Shown: positions 48,528 through 57,332, numbered from the stretch's first letter. The stretch is 64,000 nt of DNA from Arthrobacter sp. cf158 (GCF_900106835.1 NZ_FNNR01000005.1:202019-266018); one strand, 5' to 3'. The notes: generated by a model not told the origin, from the letters alone. Made by a program: numbers and translations.

Positions 48528-49753
48528 CACACTCCCTCCACCAGGAGTGCCGTTCCCTGGCCGACTCCGACGCACATGGTTGCCAGCCCCAGCTTGCGTT
48601 GCTCGCTCCCGAGCTCTCGTTCCATGCGTCCCAGGAGGGTGACCACCAAGCGGGAACCTGACGAACCGAGCGGATGACCCAACGCGATCGCACCGCCGTC
48701 GGAGTTGACCGTTTCCTCAGCGAGTTTGAGCTCGCGCATCACGGCGAGTGACTGCGATGCGAAGGCTTCGTTGAGTTCCACTGCACCGAGATCGCTCACT
48801 GACAGGCCGGTGCGGTCCAGGATCTTCCGGGTTGCCGGAACCGGCCCGATTCCCATGATCTCTGGCGCAACGCCAGCTGAACCGCCGTCGAGAATCCTCG
48901 CCCGGGGTGTCAAGCCGTACTTTTGGATGGCAGCTTCGGATGCAACGATGATCGCGGAGGCGCCGTCGTTGAGAGACGAGGCGTTGCCTGCCGTAACGAC
49001 GGAACCGCCCTTTACTACTGGCCGCAGGCCCGAGAGTACGTCCATGGTGGTACCGGGGCGCGGACCCTCGTCCCTGCTGACCACTGTCTGGACGCCCTTC
49101 CTGCCGGTAATGGTGACGGGAATAATCTCGTCATCAAAACGGCCGGCCTCGATGGCGGCCAATGCGCGCGCGTGGGAACGCACGGCGAAAGCGTCGCAGT
49201 CATCGCGTGGGGTGCCAAAGACGCGGGCAACCTCCTCAGCCGTTTCCGGCATGGAAAAGGAAGTTTTACCTTCGCGCGACAACGGGCCGGAAACGAATGC
49301 CGGATTGACGAAGCGCCAACCAATGGCGGTGTCCACCACCACTCCTGGCTTGGCGAAGGCCTTATCAGGCTTTTCCATCACCCAGGGAGCCCGGCTCATG
49401 GACTCCACACCTCCGGCAACCACAATGTCAGCCGCCCCTGCTTTGACCATGTGGCTGGCCATGATGATCGCACTCAGTCCGGACGCACACAGCCGGTTGA
49501 CGGTGATGCCTGGAACACTGTCCGGGAAGCCCGCCAACAGCCACGCCATTCGGGCGACGTTCCGGTTCTCCTCACCAGCCCCGTTGGCGTTGCCAAGGAT
49601 CACTTCATCGACGACTGCCGGGTCCAGGCCGGCGCTTTCGACGACGGTGCGCACGGTGAGTGCGGCGAGGTCGTCTGGGCGGACAGCGGACAGGGCTCCG
49701 CCGTAGCGGCCCACAGGGGTGCGGGCGCCACCTATCAGGAAGGCCTCAGGCAT
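48527..49753 (-). CDS. Acetyl-CoA C-acetyltransferase (thiolase)
   Basis: 408 residues, a full-length thiolase. The acyl-carrying Cys is in VNRLCASGLSAI near residue 90, the catalytic His in IALGHPLGSSGSRL and the second Cys in MCVGVGQGTAL. EAFLIGGARTPVGRYGG is the standard N-terminus. It cleaves 3-ketoacyl-CoA with CoA. The stop and the hydratase start overlap by one base, so the genes are coupled. Length and motifs favour a degradative short- or medium-chain thiolase, including 3-oxoadipyl-CoA thiolases. Confidence 0.9.
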   Translation of the reverse strand: MPEAFLIGGARTPVGRYGGALSAVRPDDLAALTVRTVVESAGLDPAVVDEVILGNANGAGEENRNVARMAWLLAGFPDSVPGITVNRLCASGLSAIIMASHMVKAGAADIVVAGGVESMSRAPWVMEKPDKAFAKPGVVVDTAIGWRFVNPAFVSGPLSREGKTSFSMPETAEEVARVFGTPRDDCDAFAVRSHARALAAIEAGRFDDEIIPVTITGRKGVQTVVSRDEGPRPGTTMDVLSGLRPVVKGGSVVTAGNASSLNDGASAIIVASEAAIQKYGLTPRARILDGGSAGVAPEIMGIGPVPATRKILDRTGLSVSDLGAVELNEAFASQSLAVMRELKLAEETVNSDGGAIALGHPLGSSGSRLVVTLLGRMERELGSEQRKLGLATMCVGVGQGTALLVEGV

Positions 49754-49800
49754 GGTTGGTTCCTATCTTTCGTCATTCGTGGAAGGTGTGAGGGTGGGGA

Positions 49801-51018
49801 CTAGTTGAAGGCCGAGATGCCCGTGATGTCACGTCCAACTATTAGGGCCTGCATGGAGTCTGTTCCCTCGTAGGTGGAGACGACTTCCATGTCGGTCATG
49901 TGGCGCACTACGTGATTTTCCAGAAGCAGGCCGTTACCGCCTAGCAGATCCCGGGCTTCATTGCAGATCCATTTGCCCTTTTGGGACGTTGCCATCTTGA
50001 CCATGGAAGCTTGGGCGTTCGTCAACTGCCCACGGTCGGCGAGTTCTGCCATACGCGTGCACAACAATTGCATGGTGGTCAGTTCGCTGAGCATGTTGGC
50101 GAGCCGGGACTGGACCAATTGGTATGACCCGATGGGCTTTCCGAACTGGTGCCGTGTTCGTGCGTAGTCGGCGGCTATTTCGAAGGCCGCCATGGCGTGG
50201 CCGACTGCTTCCCAGGCCGCGCCGCCGCGGGTCGCCTGCAGGACCCGGGAGACATCCTTGAAGGAGTGGCAGCCTTCCAGCCGGTTGGCGGCGGGTAGGC
50301 GCATCTGGCGTATCTCGATATCGGCTTGGAGTATGGCCCGTTTGCCGACTTTTCCGCTGATGACTGTGGGAAAGTATCCCGCCGGGTATTTGCCGTCGGC
50401 ATCCTTCTCCACCACGAAAGCGTTGACATTGCCGTCCTCGGCGTTCCGGGCGAACAGCACAATCACATCGGCGCAGTGGCCGTTGCCAATCCAACGCTTG
50501 TGCCCGGTGATGACCCAGTGCTCGCCATCGCGGCGGGCTTCGGTCTCCAACGCGACAGAGTCCGATCCATGATCCGGTTCCGTGAGGGCGAAAGCCCCTG
50601 TCTTGGCGATCCTGGCCAGGGGAGGGAGCCACTTTTCCTTCTGTTCGTCGCTGCCCAGAATGTTGAGCGCGCCCATGCACAGGTTCGAGTGAATGCCAAG
50701 GAACGTGTTGAGGCTACCGTCGGCGCGAGCCATTTCACGGGCCACCATGCCTGCGGCTTTGCGGCTCATGCCCGGGCAGCCATAGCCCTGGATGATGGTT
50801 CCGATGATGTTCAGCTTGGCCAGCGGCTCCAGGAGTTCATCCGGAAACTCTGCTTTTTCCCAATATTCATTGATGACCGGAAGAACACGGTTCTCTGCGA
50901 AGTCACGGACCTTGTCCCGAACGGCGATCTCCTCAGCGGTCAGATCTGAATCCAGGAGGAAATAGTCGGAGGTTGCAGTGGTACGTTCGGATATTCTGCG
51001 ATCTGTGGTGGCGGTCAT
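49801..51018 (-). CDS. gcdH: Acyl-CoA dehydrogenase, glutaryl-CoA dehydrogenase-like
   Basis: 405 residues. FAD-binding and substrate motifs AFALTEPDHGSDS and WITGHKRWIGNGHCADV. The C-terminal catalytic-Glu region reads VVSTYEGTDSMQALIVGRDITGISAF, a form typical of glutaryl-CoA dehydrogenases, which oxidise and decarboxylate glutaryl-CoA to crotonyl-CoA. The segment RADGSLNTFLGIHSNLCM lies where the family binds the dicarboxylate end. A class III CoA-transferase just upstream supports a dicarboxylic substrate. A plain short-chain acyl-CoA dehydrogenase is the alternative. Confidence 0.8.
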   Translation of the reverse strand: MTATTDRRISERTTATSDYFLLDSDLTAEEIAVRDKVRDFAENRVLPVINEYWEKAEFPDELLEPLAKLNIIGTIIQGYGCPGMSRKAAGMVAREMARADGSLNTFLGIHSNLCMGALNILGSDEQKEKWLPPLARIAKTGAFALTEPDHGSDSVALETEARRDGEHWVITGHKRWIGNGHCADVIVLFARNAEDGNVNAFVVEKDADGKYPAGYFPTVISGKVGKRAILQADIEIRQMRLPAANRLEGCHSFKDVSRVLQATRGGAAWEAVGHAMAAFEIAADYARTRHQFGKPIGSYQLVQSRLANMLSELTTMQLLCTRMAELADRGQLTNAQASMVKMATSQKGKWICNEARDLLGGNGLLLENHVVRHMTDMEVVSTYEGTDSMQALIVGRDITGISAFN

Positions 51019-51051
51019 TTCCGCGCCTTTCTTGACGGACAGGCCAGCTGT

Positions 51052-52326
51052 TCAGCGGTCGTTGGGAATGTGGGCTGTGGTTTTCGGAGACGTCGCTGCA
51101 AGCCAGGACAGAACAGATTGCCTGTCCGCGTCGTGGGCTGGCGGAGCCAGGTCGTAGCTGACGGGAGTCTCTGAGAACGTGATGGGATTGCGGACTGTAG
51201 GCATCGACCCAGGGCCGCGGCCGATGGTGACCACGGGGTCCAGCCCTATTCTTTCCGCGAAGTCGATGCCCTGCCGGACGTCATTAATGGGGGCACAGGG
51301 GAGGCCGCATTCGGTGAGGATGTCGAACCATTCCGTTGAGGACTTCCGGGCGAGGGCCGCTTGGAGCATGGGCCTGAGTTCCTCCCGGTTCAGGCTTCGA
51401 TCCGGAGCTACGGCGAACCGGGGGTCGTCGGCCGCGTGGGGAAGTCCCAATGCTTGGCATAACTTCCGGAACTGGGGATCATTGCCGATGGCAATAACGA
51501 TCTCACCATCGCCCGTCATGAGTGGTTCGTACGGGTAGATGCTCGGGTGTTCATTTCCCAGCCTGGCGGGTACTGTCCCACTCAGGAGATATCCGGCAGT
51601 CTGATTGACCATTCCGGACAATGCCGATGCCATCAGGTTGACTTCAATCCGCTGACCTTTACCACTGTGATCTCGTTCGTGCAGAGCGGCGAGGATACCA
51701 ATTGCTGCGTGGAGCCCGGTGATGACGTCAAAGACTGCCACACCGGAGCGGTACGCCGGGCTGTCCGGTGATCCCGTCAGGCTCATCAAGCCGGACATCG
51801 CTTGCACCAAAAGGTCATATCCGGGGAGGGATGCGCCTCCGGCGGTCCCGAACCCCGTGATGGATGCATAGATCACGTTTGGATTGGTGGCGGCCACCGA
51901 GTGGTAGTCCAGCCCAAAGCGATCCAGGCCGCCTGGCTTGAAGTTTTCCACCACGACGTCGGCCCGGCAGGCAAGATCCAAGGCGATTTTCTGGTCCTCG
52001 GGATCCCGCAGATCCAAGGAGATGGAACCCTTATTGCGGTTGATGGAGAGGTAATACGTGGACTCTCCGTCCCGAACCGGTGGCTTCCAGGCGCGGGTTT
52101 CGTCGCCGTCGGGACTTTCAACCTTGACCACTGTGGCTCCCATGTCGGCCAGCAGCATGGTGCAGTAGGGACCGGCCAAAACCCGGCCGAAGTCGGCTAT
52201 GAGGATTCCCGACAGCGGGCCGGTGCCTATGCGTCCGAACATGTCGGCGGGAAACGTCTGTTCTTGCGGGGCGTCGTCCAGGGCCGTCTTTGGCCCGGCA
52301 ACGCCGGGGCTGGTGTGGATCGTCAC
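51052..52326 (-). CDS. CaiB/BaiF-family (class III) CoA-transferase
   Basis: About 424 residues from the GTG at 52326, which follows AGGAG; the open frame extends upstream without similarity. Family motifs are IADFGRVLAGPYCTMLLADMGA, WKPPVRDGESTYYLSINRNKGS and PGYDLLVQAMSGLMSLTG with the catalytic Asp. CoA-transferases of this class move CoA from succinyl-CoA or a similar donor to a carboxylic acid; one mammalian and bacterial branch acts on glutarate. First gene of the beta-oxidation operon, so it probably activates the entering dicarboxylate. Confidence 0.87.
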   Translation of the reverse strand: MTIHTSPGVAGPKTALDDAPQEQTFPADMFGRIGTGPLSGILIADFGRVLAGPYCTMLLADMGATVVKVESPDGDETRAWKPPVRDGESTYYLSINRNKGSISLDLRDPEDQKIALDLACRADVVVENFKPGGLDRFGLDYHSVAATNPNVIYASITGFGTAGGASLPGYDLLVQAMSGLMSLTGSPDSPAYRSGVAVFDVITGLHAAIGILAALHERDHSGKGQRIEVNLMASALSGMVNQTAGYLLSGTVPARLGNEHPSIYPYEPLMTGDGEIVIAIGNDPQFRKLCQALGLPHAADDPRFAVAPDRSLNREELRPMLQAALARKSSTEWFDILTECGLPCAPINDVRQGIDFAERIGLDPVVTIGRGPGSMPTVRNPITFSETPVSYDLAPPAHDADRQSVLSWLAATSPKTTAHIPNDR

Positions 52327-52447
52327 GGCTCTCCTAGGGGATCGTTGTCGATACATCAACCATCCCAGCTGGATTACCATCGGTCCAATACTTATTCGCT
52401 TTCCTATTGATGCAGATTAGGTAATAATTAAAGGTGGCCCAACGAAC

Positions 52448-52478
52448 AGCAGCACCCCGGGTTGTCCGGGGTGCTGCT
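52448..52478. terminator. Terminator between the SDR gene and the CoA-transferase promoter
   Basis: Perfect 13-bp stem AGCAGCACCCCGG with a 5-base loop, then TTCATCTT on the + strand. It lies 26 bp beyond the end of the minus-strand SDR gene (52504). Confidence 0.8.
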
Positions 52479-52503
52479 TTCATCTTCTAGGGGGACTGTC
52501 CGG

Positions 52504-53292
52504 CTAGACGAGCACCATGCCGCCGTCGATCATGACAACCTGGCCAGTCATGTAGTCGGAGTCGGATGAAGCCAGGTAGAGGGCCGTCCCGGTCACATCC
52601 TCCGGCGTACCGGGCCGTCCTGCGAGGATGGATCCCGAGAACTCCTCGAATGCCTGACCGGGTGCACTCGTGTCTCCCAGTTCCATAATGTCCAGGTCCA
52701 GCTTGCGCCAGAGCGGCGTGTCCACCACGCCGGGGGCGAAGGCGTTACAGGTGATGCCGTGTTCGGCCAGTCCCCTTGCTGCGGCCTGCACGAGGGAATT
52801 GACGGCGAATTTACTTGCACAATACGGCGCGAAGTTCGGGTAACCCTGGCGGCCGGCAATGGAGGACGTAAGGATCAACTTTCCGCCGGTTCCTTGCGCG
52901 ATCATTTGCTTGGCGGCCTCCTGCTGGCAGATCAGGGACCCTAAACCATTGACATCCAGGGTGGTTCGCCAGTTCTCTTCCGTCACGTCGAGAAAATGCA
53001 TGGGGCGAATGATGCCCGCGATGGCGAACATCACATCCAGGCCGCCAAATTCTTCGACTCCTGCCATGACAGCGGCAGCAACATCTTTGCGCTCAACCAC
53101 ATTGCCTGAAGTTGCGATGGCCCTGCCTCCGTCCGCCACAATCTCCTGCGCAGCTTTTTCGGCCGCCTCGGCATTGAGATCGAAGATGGTCAGCAATGCG
53201 CCCTCGGCCGCCAGGCTACGGGCCACAGCCCTGCCCATGCCGCTGCCCGCACCAGTGATGAGGATTCTCTTGCCGTCTACTCGTCCTGCCAT
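52504..53292 (-). CDS. Short-chain dehydrogenase/reductase
   Basis: 262 residues from the ATG at 53292. NAD site ITGAGSGMGRAVA, acidic residue in IFDLNAEAAEK (favours NAD), and the active-site pair in YCASKFAV with Ser in LTSSIAGR. The usual NNAG motif reads FAIAGI. The C-terminus GYMTGQVVMIDGG-type (DYMTGQVVMIDGG) is standard. Closest groups are 2,3-butanediol and 3-oxoacyl-ACP-type alcohol dehydrogenases. It is monocistronic, between two terminators, and might oxidise a secondary alcohol feeding the neighbouring BVMO route. Confidence 0.87.
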   Translation of the reverse strand: MAGRVDGKRILITGAGSGMGRAVARSLAAEGALLTIFDLNAEAAEKAAQEIVADGGRAIATSGNVVERKDVAAAVMAGVEEFGGLDVMFAIAGIIRPMHFLDVTEENWRTTLDVNGLGSLICQQEAAKQMIAQGTGGKLILTSSIAGRQGYPNFAPYCASKFAVNSLVQAAARGLAEHGITCNAFAPGVVDTPLWRKLDLDIMELGDTSAPGQAFEEFSGSILAGRPGTPEDVTGTALYLASSDSDYMTGQVVMIDGGMVLV

Positions 53293-53376
53293 GGGTGACT
53301 CCTTTGTTCGTGCCTCATGGGATGGCTCCGACACTACTGAGCACCTTTGCCCACTGTCCAAGACCTATATCGGCGT

Positions 53377-53403
53377 CTATTGATGACTTGGAGGCATCAA
53401 TAG
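53377..53403. promoter_or_regulatory. Candidate operator upstream of the SDR gene
   Basis: CTATTGATG (53377-53385) and CATCAATAG (53395-53403) are exact inverted copies 9 bp apart, 85 bp before the minus-strand SDR start. The same 9-mer CTATTGATG occurs once more upstream of the CoA-transferase gene (near 52405), hinting at a shared regulator. Confidence 0.5.
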
Positions 53404-53420
53404 GCCGAGGCACGGCAAAA

Positions 53421-53454
53421 GGGACCGCCCGCCGGAAGTCCGGCGGGCAGTCCC
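53421..53454. terminator. Terminator of the isochorismatase-fold operon
   Basis: A 15-bp stem with one mismatch (GGGACCGCCCGCCGG against CCGGCGGGCAGTCCC) and loop AAGT, 13 bp beyond the minus-strand stop at 53467. AAAA precedes it, giving a T-run on the minus strand. Confidence 0.85.
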
Positions 53455-53466
53455 TTCACGCGTTGG

Positions 53467-54072
53467 TCAGGACGTTTGCGTGATCTCTTCGGTGGTAGTG
53501 AACTCGGCAATGTTGGTCAGAGCATAGGAAAGCGCGGCCTGGTGCCATTCGGCGTTGATGCTGGACGTGGCGTCCTTCACCAGGACGGCCCGGAATCCGT
53601 GATCTGCCGCATCCCGGATGGTGTGCTCAACGGCCATGTTGGTCCAGACGCCCACCACAATGACGGTGTCGACGCCCGCATTCCGGAGGAGGACGTCCAG
53701 GCCGGTTCCGTTGAAGCCGCTCATGCGGTTGCGGGTCAGGACCGGTTCGTTGGGGAGGGCTTCCAGGCCTTCCAGTGCATCAGCGCCCCACGATCCCACC
53801 TTGAGCGACTCGGGTCCGATCATTCGGAAGATGGGAGCATTGGTTCCGCCGAAGTTGTGGCCCGGATAAAAGACGATCCGATTGTGGATCACCGGCAGGG
53901 ATTGTTCCCGCGCCCAGCGAACAACGTTGCGGACATTGGCGACGAGATTCTGCTCTTTGGCGTGATCAGCGGCCCCAAAGGAGGCGAAGGCTCCGTTCTC
54001 ATGGACGTTGTCATTCTGGAGGTCCACCAGAAGGAGCGCCGTCTTGGTCAGGTCGATAGAGGCTTCTGCCAC
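53467..54072 (-). CDS. Isochorismatase-fold protein lacking the usual Lys and Cys
   Basis: 201 residues from the GTG at 54072, preceded by AAGGAG. The catalytic Asp motif ALLLVDLQND is intact. The Lys motif reads VLTRNRMSGFNGTGLD, with Arg where amidases of this fold have Lys. The nucleophile motif reads VVGVWTNMAVEHTIRDA, with Ala where the Cys should be. The amidase chemistry of nicotinamidases or carbamoylsarcosine hydrolases is therefore unlikely; true isochorismatases also lack the Cys. Last gene of a minus-strand group with a hydrolase, a dehydrogenase and a transporter. The substrate is unknown. Confidence 0.82.
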   Translation of the reverse strand: MAEASIDLTKTALLLVDLQNDNVHENGAFASFGAADHAKEQNLVANVRNVVRWAREQSLPVIHNRIVFYPGHNFGGTNAPIFRMIGPESLKVGSWGADALEGLEALPNEPVLTRNRMSGFNGTGLDVLLRNAGVDTVIVVGVWTNMAVEHTIRDAADHGFRAVLVKDATSSINAEWHQAALSYALTNIAEFTTTEEITQTS

Positions 54073-54124
54073 AGAGATCTCCTTGATATGAATCGTGCTG
54101 CTCGATAAGGTATTACTTGAAATA

Positions 54125-54958
54125 TCAACTAACCGTAACACCATTCAGGAAAGCCAGCAGCTCGCGGTTGAAGGCCTCAGGTTCGTTCCAGTGCGGGCAG
54201 TGGCCGCTGTGTTCGAAGATGCTGAGGGATGATTTCGGCAAGGCATCCGAAAACATGCGCATTCCCTCCTCCGGAAACACAGGGGAGTGACGTCCGGTTG
54301 CCACCCAGGCCGGAACCCCTACGCCTGGAAGAACATCCCGCCAGTCTGCCGAGAAATGGTCCACCATCAATTGCCGCACGGCCCCTTCGGGGTACTCCGT
54401 GAGGGGGCCCGCTTCAGCCATGAGTTGCTGCACATGGGCGGGCATGGCGGGCTCACGTGACCAATCGCCCCACGGAACGCGGTAGTTGACGGCGTCCCAG
54501 AGGTTGCTCCACTCAACGGACCGGAGTCCACCATGCCATGAGTCGTCATTGACGATCTTTGGTGACTGGTCAATCGCCACGAAGGCTGCGACGCGGTCCG
54601 TTCCGTAGAGGCTGAAGTAGGCCAGGCTAACCGAGACTCCCATGGAGTGCGCCACCACCGCAACGTTCTGAAGGTCCAGGTGTTCCAGCAGTTCCCGAAG
54701 ATCTGCGCCGAAGCGCGATATGCGCTGTCCGTGAGGCGGAGTCTCGGACCTTCCATGAAGACGCAGGTCGATCCCAATCACCCGGTATCCGGCGTCGAGA
54801 AGGGCGTCCCGCTGGAAGGCCCAGTGCGCCGCCTGGCAGGAAAAACCGTGCACCAACAGTACGGCGGGACCGGTGCCTTCGTCGTCGTAAGCGAGCCTCA
54901 CGCCGTCGTTGGTGCGGAAGAAGTTAGCCACGTCCATAGGCGCCCTTACGGTAGACAT
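54125..54958 (-). CDS. Alpha/beta hydrolase
   Basis: 277 residues, or 270 from a second in-frame ATG at 54937. Alpha/beta-hydrolase motifs: VLLVHGFSCQAAHW for the oxyanion hole, VAVVAHSMGVSVSLAY for the Ser nucleophile, and FEHSGHCPHW for the His. The acid is probably in VATGRHSPVFPEEG or nearby. It has no signal peptide. The 5' end overlaps the dehydrogenase gene by up to 35 bases. Such enzymes hydrolyse esters, lactones or C-C bonds; the context does not decide which. Confidence 0.85.
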   Translation of the reverse strand: MSTVRAPMDVANFFRTNDGVRLAYDDEGTGPAVLLVHGFSCQAAHWAFQRDALLDAGYRVIGIDLRLHGRSETPPHGQRISRFGADLRELLEHLDLQNVAVVAHSMGVSVSLAYFSLYGTDRVAAFVAIDQSPKIVNDDSWHGGLRSVEWSNLWDAVNYRVPWGDWSREPAMPAHVQQLMAEAGPLTEYPEGAVRQLMVDHFSADWRDVLPGVGVPAWVATGRHSPVFPEEGMRMFSDALPKSSLSIFEHSGHCPHWNEPEAFNRELLAFLNGVTVS

Positions 54959-55805
54959 CGATCACTGCAGAAGCGTCTTCCGAAGCCAGGCCCTGTTCCA
55001 CCGCCTTCTCCAGGACTGCGACGGTAGCGTCGATCATCTCGCCCTTGTAGCCCGCTGCTGTTGCCGTTTCGCCCACCAACGCAGCGTCCTTGAGGAAAAT
55101 GTCCACCCGAGCGGCGATGTCCCTGGTTTCGGTCAGCATCCGCGGGCCATAGTGGCTGAGCATCCACGATCCACCCGCGCCACCCTTGACTGCCTCGAAC
55201 ACCTTGGCGGCATCCAAGCCGAGCTTCTCTGCGAAGGCCAATGCTTCGGCAGCCACCACGAGTTGGCTGGTGGCGAGGAGCTGATTCACGATTTTGTACG
55301 CTTGGCCATCAGCCAGATTGGGTCCTGCGAGCACCACGTTGCCCATGCTTTCGAGTACGGGACGGATCTGCTCGATCGCTGAGGTGTCACCGCCGGAGAA
55401 GAGGGTCAGCGTGCCCGCAATCGCCCCAGGGATGCCACCCGTAACGGGGATATCAAGCAGCGTTGGTCCATCACTGGGCCGGTTGCTTGCGATCTTCTCC
55501 ATGGCGGCCGGGCCGATGGTGGAAAGGAGTGCGACGACAGCCGTGGGTGCGGTGGTCTCGTACACGCCGCCCGGACCAAAGAGGACTGACTCGGCCTGCT
55601 GCGCCGTTGCCACCATGACCAAGACCACGTCCGCGGCCGGTGCCGCGCTCAATGAGTCGGACGTTTCCAGCTCATGCGAGCGTGCTTCGGCCAACCTCTC
55701 AGGCGAGGTGTCGACGACGGTGACGGTGCCTGCCGCCGCGGCGCGGACGGCCATCGGCAGGCCAATGGCGCCAGCGCCAACAAACGTGATCTTGGGGGTG
55801 CTCAT
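54924..55805 (-). CDS. NAD(P)-binding 3-hydroxyisobutyrate dehydrogenase-like protein
   Basis: 293 residues of the beta-hydroxyacid dehydrogenase family. N-terminal Rossmann motif TFVGAGAIGLPMA, substrate motif DIPVTGGIPGAIAGTLTL, catalytic Lys in DGQAYKIVNQLL, and the all-helical C-terminal domain (FLKDAALVGETA). It oxidises a short 3-hydroxy acid or reduces the semialdehyde (for example hydroxyisobutyrate or tartronate semialdehyde). It lies between the hydrolase and the transporter and probably belongs to one catabolic transcript with them. Confidence 0.87.
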   Translation of the reverse strand: MSTPKITFVGAGAIGLPMAVRAAAAGTVTVVDTSPERLAEARSHELETSDSLSAAPAADVVLVMVATAQQAESVLFGPGGVYETTAPTAVVALLSTIGPAAMEKIASNRPSDGPTLLDIPVTGGIPGAIAGTLTLFSGGDTSAIEQIRPVLESMGNVVLAGPNLADGQAYKIVNQLLATSQLVVAAEALAFAEKLGLDAAKVFEAVKGGAGGSWMLSHYGPRMLTETRDIAARVDIFLKDAALVGETATAAGYKGEMIDATVAVLEKAVEQGLASEDASAVIDVYRKGAYGRG

Positions 55806-55850
55806 GGTGGCAACCTTTCGGTGAGGGGTGGGGTGCTGCTTCGTGTTTGC

Positions 55851-57332
55851 CTACGCGGCAGCGATGGCTTGAATCTGGGTGATGGTGGTAAAGATGGCCA
55901 CGGCGGCGTAGAAGACCACGGCGATACCAAGGGCAACCATGCGTGGCCGGCTGATGCGGACCACCTTGTGGAGCTTGCGGTTGACCTGGATGAGCAGGGC
56001 GCAGTACACCACCATGACGCCGCAGTTGAGTATTGCGGCCATGGCCAGCAGGGTAATCGGCTGGGTTACGCCGGCCCCCAGGATCACGATGCCTAGACCG
56101 ACCATGGTCCACACGGAGACCGAGTAGATCTTGGCTTCGGTCCAGAACTTGTGTTCACGCAGGTAGCTGACTGCCAGGACATCTGCCACCACGCGGGCGA
56201 CGATATCCACTACGGCCAGGTTGGCGAACATCAGAGCAACAGTGCCGATAAGCAGGTAGAAAGTCTGCAGGACACCGCCAAATTGCTCGCCAATCACACT
56301 TGCCTGAAGTTGGATGAAGGAAAGGTCGCCCTTGCCCTCGTAGGTGCCCACGGGAATCAGCCGGTAAGCCAGGAGGGAGAAGATCACGATGGTGAACAAC
56401 CCGATCACGAAGAACGACCAGAACTGCTCGGTCTTCGCGTTCTTCCACCAGATCTTCCAGTTGGCAGTGTTCTCCGGGGTCATCTTGAACTGGGTTCCCG
56501 TGCCGGAACCGGCTTCCTCATGACCAGTGATGGGGGAGACGATGCGCGGAGCGTGAGCTCCCATGCCCCAGCCTTTGTCCCTGATGTAGTTGCTGACAGT
56601 AAGGTTCAGGGCTCCACCGCCACCTGCGAACACCATCGCCGTGACCAGGAATGCTGCCGAGATGCCGTCGGGCATCCGGAATGCCCCCTGCACAGTGGCG
56701 GAGGGCAATGCGGCCCACGGCTCCCATCCGATGACGAAAAGGATGATGACGACGGCGAAGATGAGGATGGCGATCACCTTGAGGAACTCGAGGCGCTCGA
56801 CGGTTTTGTAGACGATGGGGGAGAGCGTCAGTACCAGACCAATGAGTACGAGGCCCCCGATGGAGATCCATTGGACATTGCCCTGCCCGCCGGCGGTGAA
56901 GGTCACCATGGTGGCAGCGCTGCTCATCCAGCCCGGCCAGGCGAAAGGAATGACGGTCATGATGACGAACAGGGGTGCCCATCCGCGCCATAGGCGGGTA
57001 AACCCAGTAACTGCGGTTTCGCCTGTGGCCAACGTGTAGCGGGCTACTTCGGTGTTGATGAAGTACTGGAGTCCCAATCCGACGGCGGCCGCCCACAGGA
57101 AGGTAAGGCCGACCTGACTGGTGATGTAGGGGTGGGAGATGTACTCGCCGGACCCGATGCCGACAGCGACCAGGATGACACCCGGGCCGAGCATCTTGCG
57201 GAGCGCGACGGGTTTGGGCAGTTCAGCCCATCGGAGGGCCGGGAGTCGGCCTGTCTTCTGGCGTCCGGCGGAACCGGAGGCTTCGTCGCCTTTCAACCCC
57301 TTGCCGGATGTGTGTGGATCATGCAATGTCAT
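55851..57332 (-). CDS. Atypical Nramp-family membrane transporter
   Basis: About 493 residues from the ATG at 57332 (MTLHDPHTSG), with GAGG at suitable spacing; an in-frame upstream start exists. Eleven to twelve hydrophobic segments. Similarity to Nramp is seen from LGPGVILVAVGIGSGEY onward, but the metal-coordinating DPGN of helix 1 reads GSGE, and the helix-6 region reads VTAMVFAGGGGALN without the Met of MPHN. Transport of divalent metals is thus doubtful. In a catabolic operon it may import an organic substrate or another ion. LysR lies upstream on the same strand. Confidence 0.8.
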   Translation of the reverse strand: MTLHDPHTSGKGLKGDEASGSAGRQKTGRLPALRWAELPKPVALRKMLGPGVILVAVGIGSGEYISHPYITSQVGLTFLWAAAVGLGLQYFINTEVARYTLATGETAVTGFTRLWRGWAPLFVIMTVIPFAWPGWMSSAATMVTFTAGGQGNVQWISIGGLVLIGLVLTLSPIVYKTVERLEFLKVIAILIFAVVIILFVIGWEPWAALPSATVQGAFRMPDGISAAFLVTAMVFAGGGGALNLTVSNYIRDKGWGMGAHAPRIVSPITGHEEAGSGTGTQFKMTPENTANWKIWWKNAKTEQFWSFFVIGLFTIVIFSLLAYRLIPVGTYEGKGDLSFIQLQASVIGEQFGGVLQTFYLLIGTVALMFANLAVVDIVARVVADVLAVSYLREHKFWTEAKIYSVSVWTMVGLGIVILGAGVTQPITLLAMAAILNCGVMVVYCALLIQVNRKLHKVVRISRPRMVALGIAVVFYAAVAIFTTITQIQAIAAA

